From the NCBI RefSeq assembly GCF_038069945.1, contig NZ_JBBPEV010000005.1:1-64000 (forward strand): a DNA stretch of 64,000 nucleotides, in the 5' to 3' direction. A program made the position numbers and the translations under genes. Positions 57,819 through 64,000 of the stretch are shown piece by piece. Under the pieces are notes generated by a model that had not been told where the DNA came from, searched no databases, and worked only from the letters and a program-made list of their open reading frames with translations. Within the stretch, counting starts at the first letter, position 1. Each line of letters opens with the position of its first letter. This DNA is from Aquabacterium sp. A3 (GTDB lineage: Bacteria; Pseudomonadota; Gammaproteobacteria; Burkholderiales; Burkholderiaceae_C).

Positions 57819-60593
57819 ATGTGGGAGATCTACGCTTACCAGAACGCGGACAGCCTGTTCGGCGTCTTCAATGCAGCAGCGGCCATCCACGCCTCGGGCG
57901 ACTACATGTCGGCCGTTGCCGCCGTCGCTTTCTGCGGCTTCGTGGCCGCCCTGATCGCCTACGCCTTTGCCCCTGAGAAGCTGCAAGGCTGGAAGTGGCT
58001 GGGCACAGTGCTGCTGGTGTTCTCCATCCTGATCCTGCCCAGGGCCACCGTGGGCATCGTGGACAAGACAGGCGGAGCCCCGGTCAAGGTCGTGGCCAAC
58101 GTGCCCTTCGGCATGGTCATGCTCGGCAGCATCACCAGCACCATTGGCCACACCCTGACAAGCCTGTTCGAAACCGCCTTCCAGACCATTCCCGGCCCAG
58201 GCGCCTTGCCCAGCGAACTCACCTACGAGAAGAACGGCCTGATGTTTGGCAACCGGCTGATCAGGAGCACCAGCAAGGTGACATTCCAGGATCCCAACTT
58301 CCGCACCGACCTGATCAACTTCATCCACAACTGCACGATGTATGACCTCATCGACGGCACGATTGGTCCTGCCGTGTTCTCGACATCCGCAGATGTCTGG
58401 TCCCTCATGGCCACGCCCAATCCTGCGCGCTTCAGCACGGTCACCAGCGCTGCGGGCATCGATGTGGACACCTGCCCCAACATCTACACAAACCTCAATG
58501 GCCGACTGCCAGTGCAGATCAACCAGATTCAGGGCCGCCTGGCCTTCCAGTTGAACCCCACCCTGCCTGGTGCTGCTGCCGCAGCCGTCATCGCCAACCA
58601 GATTCAGCAGGCGTACATCAAGAACAACATCGCCAATGCGGCCACCACCGCTGCCGACCTGATCCGCCAAAGCGCCATGCTCAATGCGATCAACGACACC
58701 AGCACCATCGTCGGACAGAAGGTCAACGATCCAGCGGCCATGGTGCTGGCCGTTGGCCGGGCACAAGCCGTCGCCCAGCAGAACGCCGCGTGGATCAACA
58801 ACGGCAAGGTGGCCGAGCAAGCCCTGCCCGTGTTCCGCAACGTCATTGAAGCGCTCACCTACGCATTGTTCCCCTTGATGGTGCTGCTCTTGCTGCTGAC
58901 CAGTGGGCGCGACACGATGCTGGCCTTCAAAGGCTACGCAGCCATCCTGATCTGGATCCAGCTGTGGCCCCCGCTGTACGCGGTGCTGAACTACATGGCG
59001 TCCATCTATGCGGCTTACGATCTGGCTGCGGCTTCGGACATCGGCTCGGGCACCAAGGCCCTGTCTTTGCAAACCGCCTCGACGATCTATTCGGGCTCCA
59101 TCGCGGGTGAGGCTGTTGTGGGCTACCTCGCAATCAGCATTCCTATCATTGCCTGGGCGGCTTTGAAGAAGATGGAGGGTGTCGGGACCGCCCTGGTGGG
59201 TGGTTTGTCCGGCCTGCAAAGCATGCTGACCGGCAGCACAGCATCTGCTGCCACCGGCAACATGAACATGGGCAACGTCACCATGGACCAGGCACAACTG
59301 GCCCCGAACCGAACCTCGGCGTTCATGAGCAGTTGGCAAAATGACCTCAGTGGCAACACCTTTTCGTCGAACAGCCTGACCGGGCGAACTGCCGTCAGCT
59401 TGCTGCGCAACCAGGGGTTTGCTTCGCGGGTGGTGTCCATGCGGGTGTCTGAACAGGACGTGTCCGACGCGAGTCGGCAGGTCACTGCAGCACGCAGCGA
59501 AGCCTTGGCTGCCAGTTCAGATCGATCCGCAGCCCTCTCCGAAGCATTCACGCGAGGACTGAGCAGTCTTCGCTCTGGCCGCAGCAGCAGCGGATCCACG
59601 TCCAGCAGCTTCGAGCAATTTGGAGAAACACTCAATCGCCTGGACCAGATCTCCAAGGGCATCGCTGACAGCACAGGGCTTTCACAGTCTCAGGTAGCGC
59701 GCATCGCATTTGGTGCGTCTGGACATGTGGGCGTTGACGGGCGCTTCGCCGGCGCAAAAGCCAACGCCAGCGCTGACAAGAGCTACCTGTCGGGCCTATC
59801 CGCCGATGAACGCAAGGTGCTGAGCAGTCTGACCAGCGAGCAAATAGCCGACTTCAAGCAATTCGGCGACCGCGTCTCCCGAGATTCGAGCTTCATCAAC
59901 ACCATCAGCAGCGACTCCCGAGAGGCCCGGGACACTGCATCCAGGCTCATGAACACGGCCACGCGATCTGAACGTGCGGAGGCGAGCCTTGCTGAACGCA
60001 CCGCACTGTCAGAGCGCCTAACCTCCGCGTATGAAAAGGGCGAAACCATCTCCATCGACATTGCGCAGGATCCACACAACCTGGAAATGTTCACTCGCTA
60101 TGCAGAACAATACGGGGGCGACAGCAAAGCGGCTCAGGCCTTGATGGCCTCAGAACTGGCAAGGCAGTCACTCAAGCCCAATCGGGTGTTCTCCGATGGC
60201 ACAGCATTGCCATCTTCGTTTGAGGACGTTCAAGTTCAACACCGACAAGAAAAGGCCGACACGGCGTTGAATCCGGCGCTCGATGATCGCCATCGAAGCA
60301 ATGATCGACAGGTGTCTCGCTTCGGCAAGTCTGCGCGTGCAGGCCAACCAGCCCCCGCCCCTGAGCCCTCATCGACAAGACAAGAGGTTCAGGCCAGAGG
60401 CACAGAGGTTCGATCACAGGCAAAGGCGGATCAAACCGGTTTCGATGCCAAGGCAGAGATTGTCAAGAACGAAGATGGAACTCTGGCATCCAAAAGATCG
60501 TTGCTAAAGCGGTCTGGCAAGCAAGTCGTCAAGGACGCTGGAGCAACCACCGAAAACGCCGCAGACGTTGTGAAAGATCTTCTCAAAAAATAG
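57819..60593 (+). CDS. traG: TraG mating-pair stabilisation and entry-exclusion target protein
   Basis: A 924-residue inner-membrane protein. The N-terminal half has several membrane helices (VAAVAFCGFVAALIAYAF, LGTVLLVFSILIL, YALFPLMVLLLLLTSG). The C-terminal half is a long periplasmic/cytoplasmic Ser/Ala-rich coiled region (SALTEAFTRG-like and LAASSDRSAALSEAF stretches). In F and SXT the C-terminal part interacts with the exclusion protein of the recipient. It is the last gene of the operon and converges on the small membrane protein at 60594-60911. Confidence 0.93.
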   Translation: MWEIYAYQNADSLFGVFNAAAAIHASGDYMSAVAAVAFCGFVAALIAYAFAPEKLQGWKWLGTVLLVFSILILPRATVGIVDKTGGAPVKVVANVPFGMVMLGSITSTIGHTLTSLFETAFQTIPGPGALPSELTYEKNGLMFGNRLIRSTSKVTFQDPNFRTDLINFIHNCTMYDLIDGTIGPAVFSTSADVWSLMATPNPARFSTVTSAAGIDVDTCPNIYTNLNGRLPVQINQIQGRLAFQLNPTLPGAAAAAVIANQIQQAYIKNNIANAATTAADLIRQSAMLNAINDTSTIVGQKVNDPAAMVLAVGRAQAVAQQNAAWINNGKVAEQALPVFRNVIEALTYALFPLMVLLLLLTSGRDTMLAFKGYAAILIWIQLWPPLYAVLNYMASIYAAYDLAAASDIGSGTKALSLQTASTIYSGSIAGEAVVGYLAISIPIIAWAALKKMEGVGTALVGGLSGLQSMLTGSTASAATGNMNMGNVTMDQAQLAPNRTSAFMSSWQNDLSGNTFSSNSLTGRTAVSLLRNQGFASRVVSMRVSEQDVSDASRQVTAARSEALAASSDRSAALSEAFTRGLSSLRSGRSSSGSTSSSFEQFGETLNRLDQISKGIADSTGLSQSQVARIAFGASGHVGVDGRFAGAKANASADKSYLSGLSADERKVLSSLTSEQIADFKQFGDRVSRDSSFINTISSDSREARDTASRLMNTATRSERAEASLAERTALSERLTSAYEKGETISIDIAQDPHNLEMFTRYAEQYGGDSKAAQALMASELARQSLKPNRVFSDGTALPSSFEDVQVQHRQEKADTALNPALDDRHRSNDRQVSRFGKSARAGQPAPAPEPSSTRQEVQARGTEVRSQAKADQTGFDAKAEIVKNEDGTLASKRSLLKRSGKQVVKDAGATTENAADVVKDLLKK

Positions 60594-60911
60594 TCAGGCC
60601 GAATCATCATGCGTGCCGTTCGCGTTCAAGTCTCTTTCTGGTGGTTTCATGAAAGGCGGATGCCCTTTGTCGCGCCAGTAATTTGCAGCTAGATCCTCCG
60701 ACGTCACTCCCATCCCAGGGATCGGATCGGCGTCCCGCTTTGAGTTCCGCCCCCTTCCGCCAACGCGAGTCAATGCACCACCAAGAGCCGCGCCAAAGAG
60801 CATCCCGATACAGCTCATGACCACCATCGTTCCCCAATCATCCATTGCGGCGGAAAACAGGCCAACCAGACCACCTAAAGCGATGAAGCCGAAGAAGATT
60901 GGTTTCTGCAT
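60594..60911 (-). CDS. small membrane protein next to traG, possible entry-exclusion protein
   Basis: A 105-residue protein with two hydrophobic N-terminal segments (FFGFIALGGLVGLFSAAM and MVVMSCIGMLFGAALGGAL) and a polar tail. It ends one base after the traG stop on the opposite strand. In SXT and IncC the eex gene lies near traG and encodes a small membrane protein, which makes this a positional candidate. The sequence shows no recognised Eex signature, so the assignment is tentative. Confidence 0.6.
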   Translation of the reverse strand: MQKPIFFGFIALGGLVGLFSAAMDDWGTMVVMSCIGMLFGAALGGALTRVGGRGRNSKRDADPIPGMGVTSEDLAANYWRDKGHPPFMKPPERDLNANGTHDDSA

Positions 60912-61143
60912 GTTGGCACCTCACACCGATCAGCCTAACGACACTCAATTGCGCTTGCAACCCCGATAGCCACTTGGCTGCATACGACCCAATCCAGTCT
61001 GTCGAGGAGTTGAGAAGCAGTCGCTGCCGACGGCGGCGACCGATGAAGATGCCCTGCGTTTCGGTGCCAGTCAGCGTCTTGCGGCCCGCGCGGACGAGCC
61101 TTTATCGGTGGGGATGCACCACAGATTCCACCCACCTGAAGTT
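60912..61143. other. probable element/chromosome junction
   Basis: A 232-base non-coding stretch in which composition shifts from the roughly 60% GC of the tra region to the clearly higher GC of the sulfite-oxidase genes. It probably contains the right end or an attachment site, but no second copy of a direct repeat was found and no tRNA is visible. Confidence 0.4.
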
Positions 61144-61512
61144 TCACTTGGCACCCCCGCTGGCCTTCGACACGTAGAGCGCCAGCGCCGCAATCTCTGC
61201 TTCGGTGAGCTTGTCCTTGTACGAGGGCATCTGGCCCAGCCCGTTGCGCAGCGCCTTCGCCACGCGCGCAGCGTCGGGCTTCAACTCGTCCAGCACCGGG
61301 CCGACGGCGCCCTCGGCGCCCGCGGCCTGCAAGGTGTGGCAAACGGCGCACGACGGGACGACGCCTTGCAGGAACAGCTTCTTCCCTAGCGCGAGTTGCG
61401 CGCTGTCGTCGGCCGCCAGCGCGGGTAGAACGGGCAGCGCCAGGCCGGCGACGAGCACCGACGCGACCCTCATTGCATGCAACATGAAGCGCTGCTGGAT
61501 AGTGCTGCGCAT
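61144..61512 (-). CDS. small periplasmic c-type cytochrome
   Basis: A 122-residue exported protein: signal peptide ending near PALAADD, heme motif CAVCH and axial Met in QMPSYKDKL. It lies three bases after the SorA-like gene, so it is the likely electron acceptor (SorB-like) of the sulfite oxidase. Length and arrangement agree with sulfite:cytochrome c oxidoreductase operons. The ATG at 61512 is chosen; longer frames extend into the oxidase gene. Confidence 0.85.
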   Translation of the reverse strand: MRSTIQQRFMLHAMRVASVLVAGLALPVLPALAADDSAQLALGKKLFLQGVVPSCAVCHTLQAAGAEGAVGPVLDELKPDAARVAKALRNGLGQMPSYKDKLTEAEIAALALYVSKASGGAK

Positions 61513-61514
61513 GA

Positions 61515-62741
61515 TCAGGCCACCGTCACTTTCACGGCGTGGTCGGCCCAGCTCGTGTTGTTGTAGCCGCCGGCGTTTTCCATGCGCTGCTCGGGTTGCA
61601 CGTTGCCTGCCGTGTCGGTGGCGCGGCTGGCCAGCGTGTGGCTGCCGGCCGGCAGCCTGGCCGGCAGCACGAACTGGCGCCAGGCATAGCGGCCGAGGTC
61701 GGGCCCGGTGAGCCGCGCGTCGCTCCAGGTCTTGCCGCCGTCCAGCGACACCTCGACGCGCTTGATGCCGTTCATCCCGCCGAAGGCCACGCCCTGCACT
61801 TGCACCAGGCCGGCCCTCACGCCAGCTGCGTCGGGCGCGGGCGAGTTGATCCATGACTTGACCGTCATCTCTTGCACCGACGGCTGGCTCGGGTCGCCTT
61901 TGCCGCCCGGCGGCGAGATGCGGTACCCGTGCGACATGATCTTCGCGTCCGTCTCCTTGGCCGTGAAGGCCAAGCGCTTGATGTACTTGATGTTGTTCAC
62001 GCCGGTGTAGCCGGGCACGATCAGGCGCAGCGGGCCGCCGTGGGCCAGCGAGATCGGCACGCCGTTCATCTCCCAGGCCAGCAGCGCGTCAGCCATCGCG
62101 GCGGCCGGCACCGAGCGCTCGACGATGATGCTCAGCGGGTCCAGGCCTTCGGGCAGCTTCTCGCCGCCGGTGCCGGTCAGGTAACCGGCGCCCGGCACGA
62201 CGCCGCCCAGCGCTTCGGCCACCACGCGCACCGGAACGCCGGTCCACATCACGCAACCCGCCGCGCCCACCTGCCAGGGTGTGCCACTGGGCTTGCTGGG
62301 GAAGTAGCCGCGACCATTGCCCGAGCACTGCAGCACCATCGCGGTGGTCTCCACGCCCATCGTCTTCAGCTCGCGCAGCGTCAGCTTGCGCGGGGCCTTC
62401 ACGCCTTCGATGGCCACTTCCCACGCGTCGCGGTCGGCCACGATGGAGGCGTCGGGCGCCGGCAGGTTGTTGCGGATGTAGAGCTGCTCGGCCGGCGTGA
62501 TGACGCCACTGCCGAAGGCCGCGCGCTTGGTCTCGATGGTGGTGCTGCTGTGCACGATGACGCTGGCCGGGTCTTTCCAGTTCACGTAGGCGGGCAGCGG
62601 CTTGGGCGTGGCGCTGGCCACTGGGGTTTCGCCAGCCGCGGCGGCACCGCGCGTGAAAGTGGCCAGGCCGGCCGCGGCCAGGGCGCTGGCGCTGCCGGCC
62701 AGCATCTGGCGCCGCGGCAGCGAGTTCAAGGTCTTGTTCAT
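61515..62741 (-). CDS. sorA: SorA-like sulfite oxidase (molybdenum enzyme)
   Basis: A 408-residue enzyme with a twin-arginine signal (SLPRRQMLAGSASALAAAG). The molybdopterin domain has the metal-binding Cys in MVLQCSGNGRGYF, then AGCVMWTGVPVRVV and GYTGVNNIKYIK. A C-terminal Ig-like dimerisation domain (VEVSLDGGKTWSDA) follows. It oxidises sulfite to sulfate in the periplasm and passes electrons to the small cytochrome. GGAGA precedes the ATG at 62741. It overlaps the upstream gene by four bases. Confidence 0.9.
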   Translation of the reverse strand: MNKTLNSLPRRQMLAGSASALAAAGLATFTRGAAAAGETPVASATPKPLPAYVNWKDPASVIVHSSTTIETKRAAFGSGVITPAEQLYIRNNLPAPDASIVADRDAWEVAIEGVKAPRKLTLRELKTMGVETTAMVLQCSGNGRGYFPSKPSGTPWQVGAAGCVMWTGVPVRVVAEALGGVVPGAGYLTGTGGEKLPEGLDPLSIIVERSVPAAAMADALLAWEMNGVPISLAHGGPLRLIVPGYTGVNNIKYIKRLAFTAKETDAKIMSHGYRISPPGGKGDPSQPSVQEMTVKSWINSPAPDAAGVRAGLVQVQGVAFGGMNGIKRVEVSLDGGKTWSDARLTGPDLGRYAWRQFVLPARLPAGSHTLASRATDTAGNVQPEQRMENAGGYNNTSWADHAVKVTVA

Positions 62742-63370
62742 CGGGTCTCCTTGGGGGTCGGTGTGGAATTCGGTGGGGACATGTCGGTGGCTGGACCGAA
62801 CTGGCTTTGCGCCACGGCCAGGGCCTGCTTCTTCTGCGCCACCAGCACCAGCGGCTTGCCGTCGCGCGAGGTGATGACTTTCCAGTGCACGTTGCCCCAC
62901 CAGCCGCTGCCCTCCGTCAGCGCCACCGCCTTGTCGAAGGCGAACACGGTGACCATGCCGCCCTTCTCGAAGAAGGTGGTGAGGTGGTAGACGAGGTGGC
63001 CGTCGATGTCGCAAGGCCGCATCAGCTGCGGGAAGCCGGGCACAACCTGTTGGCCGGCCAGCCCCAGGTGCTGCAGCAAGGGCGCGCTGGCCATGAAGGT
63101 GCCGCGCAGCGTGCGCTCGAAGTATTCGTGTTCGATGGCGCCGCGCACGAGTTCTGGCGGGCGCATGGCCAGCACGGCGCCGGTGCCGCTGCCTGCCAGC
63201 AGCAGGCCCAGCACGGCGCGCTGGAAGCTGCGCCGCGCCATTAGCGGCTGCGCCTTGCGGTACAAGTGCGGCGGGGCGTCGATGGGCTCGAAGGCCAGCG
63301 CCAGTTCGGCGCGCGTGCGCAAGTCGAACGCGCTGTCGGGCAACTCGGGCGGCCGGAGTTCGCGCTTCAT
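62738..63370 (-). CDS. single-span membrane protein, possible anti-sigma factor
   Basis: A 210-residue protein. The N-terminal cytoplasmic part (ELALAFEPIDAPPHLYRKAQPL) precedes one membrane helix (AVLGLLLAGSGTGAVLAM, about 53-70). A periplasmic domain with FEKGGMVTVFAFDK and VHWKVITSRDGKPLVLVAQKK follows, as in DUF3379-like regulators. It is between and overlapping the ECF sigma and SorA genes by four bases each, the usual anti-sigma position. Assignment rests on context; the anti-sigma fold itself is not evident. Confidence 0.65.
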   Translation of the reverse strand: MKRELRPPELPDSAFDLRTRAELALAFEPIDAPPHLYRKAQPLMARRSFQRAVLGLLLAGSGTGAVLAMRPPELVRGAIEHEYFERTLRGTFMASAPLLQHLGLAGQQVVPGFPQLMRPCDIDGHLVYHLTTFFEKGGMVTVFAFDKAVALTEGSGWWGNVHWKVITSRDGKPLVLVAQKKQALAVAQSQFGPATDMSPPNSTPTPKETR

Positions 63371-63900
63371 GACGGGGTCTTCCGCAAGGGCGTGACCTGG
63401 GCGCCGCCGGGTGCCCGCACTGGCACGCCCATCACCTGCTTCAGCGCGTCGCGCGCGCGAGCCAGGCGCGACAGCACGGTGCCGGGCGCAATCTCCAGCG
63501 CCTCGGCCATCTGCGCGGTGGGCATGTCGTCGAAATAGAACAGCACCAGCACCTCGCGGTGGATGGGCGCCAGCCGCGCGAGCGCCTTGACCACGTCCAG
63601 CTTGTCGTCCAGCCCGGCGTCGGGGGCGGCCTGCTCGGGCTGCTCGTCGTCGTCCAGCGACTGCATGCCCGGCGCGGCCTGGCGGAAGGCGGCGCGCCGC
63701 ATGATCTGGAACAGCCAGGCCCGCGCCAAGGCCGCATCGCGCAACTGCTCGCGGTGCTTCCAGGCGTTGGCAAAACAGTCCTGCACCACGTCTTCGGCGA
63801 TGTCACGCGAGCCCGTCAGCGCCCAGGCGCTGCGCAGCAGGAAGCGGTAATGGTCCCGCACCCATTGGTTGTAGCGGGACTCGGCAGACTGGAACAGCAT
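63367..63900 (-). CDS. ECF-type RNA polymerase sigma factor
   Basis: A 177-residue sigma factor with region 2 (YNQWVRDHYRFLLRSAWAL ... DVVQDCFANAWKHREQL) and region 4 (LARLAPIHREVLVLFYFDDM, MAEALEIAPGTVLSRLARA). It starts the operon with the membrane protein and sulfite oxidase, so it probably controls sulfite-oxidation genes, as ECF factors do for sorT in rhizobia. The ATG at 63900 is used; a TTG at 63909 is the only extension. Confidence 0.88.
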   Translation of the reverse strand: MLFQSAESRYNQWVRDHYRFLLRSAWALTGSRDIAEDVVQDCFANAWKHREQLRDAALARAWLFQIMRRAAFRQAAPGMQSLDDDEQPEQAAPDAGLDDKLDVVKALARLAPIHREVLVLFYFDDMPTAQMAEALEIAPGTVLSRLARARDALKQVMGVPVRAPGGAQVTPLRKTPS

Positions 63901-64000
63901 GGTGATCAAGAGCGGACAGCGCTGCGGTTCATTCCATCGCCATCGTCAGTGCTTACCCTCAGGCTGGGCATCACGGCCCGCGCGTGCCACCCAGCGATGG

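Noticed and set aside
57798..59339. 513-codon open frame on the minus strand
   Set aside because: Antisense shadow of traG with low-complexity Gly/Asp/Val/His composition.
61872..62990. 372-codon open frame on the plus strand
   Set aside because: Antisense to the SorA-like gene. The translation is Arg/His/Gly-rich and without a family.

Overview
The window reads as high-GC betaproteobacterial DNA, probably Burkholderiales and perhaps Comamonadaceae. That is an inference from protein families and composition, not a database match. It holds a large block of metal-resistance genes joined to the transfer backbone of a conjugative element (an integrative conjugative element, ICE, or a plasmid). 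On the right it ends in a compositionally different, even higher-GC block for sulfite oxidation. No rRNA, tRNA, CRISPR array or intact insertion sequence was seen.

Layout. (1) 146-1000: an isolated, lower-GC glycosyltransferase-like gene. (2) 1217-11360: copper resistance. A minus-strand operon (small exported protein, outer-membrane efflux lipoprotein, multicopper oxidase, cupredoxin, DUF411 protein, CusF-like chaperone) diverges from a CopR/CopS-type two-component system across a perfect 15-bp inverted repeat. CopRS is followed by a Met/His-rich periplasmic protein, a DUF2933 membrane protein and a YHS/HMBD copper P-type ATPase; a perfect FNR/Anr-type box lies in the gap before them. (3) 11654-22522: zinc/cadmium/cobalt resistance. 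A MerR-type regulator (CadR/PbrR-like) diverges from a minus-strand series: CadA/ZntA ATPase, CzcI, CzcC, CzcB, CzcA, a lipoprotein and a DMT transporter with a histidine-rich tail. A SAM methyltransferase follows the regulator.

(4) 23299-60911: the conjugative element. Its early part has a DUF1173 protein, an integrase-like protein lacking key catalytic residues, an AlpA regulator, several element-specific proteins, a zinc-ribbon/Toprim primase and a DUF932 protein. Then come an FlhD/FlhC-like activator pair, an H-NS-like silencer, a TraI-like protein, the TraD coupling ATPase and a DUF4400 membrane protein. A HEPN/OST-HTH-like gene, a small unknown gene and a structured, terminator-ended intergenic segment interrupt the backbone. 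After them lies a nearly complete F-type mating-pair-formation operon: SLT, OmpA-like, TraA, L, E, K, B, DsbC, V, C, TrbI, S26 peptidase, unknown, W, U, TrbC, N, unknown, F, H, G. A small convergent membrane protein sits in the position where related elements encode entry exclusion. (5) 61144-63900: ECF sigma factor, putative anti-sigma/membrane protein, SorA-like sulfite oxidase and a small cytochrome c, all on the minus strand.

How the parts work together (inference). The metal genes look like cargo of the mobile element. CopRS would control the copper operon and the MerR-type protein the cadA-czc series. The FlhDC-like pair, related in kind to SetCD of SXT/R391 and AcaCD of IncC plasmids, would switch on transfer and the H-NS-like protein would oppose it. 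The true integrase, oriT and left end were not identified and may lie outside the window.
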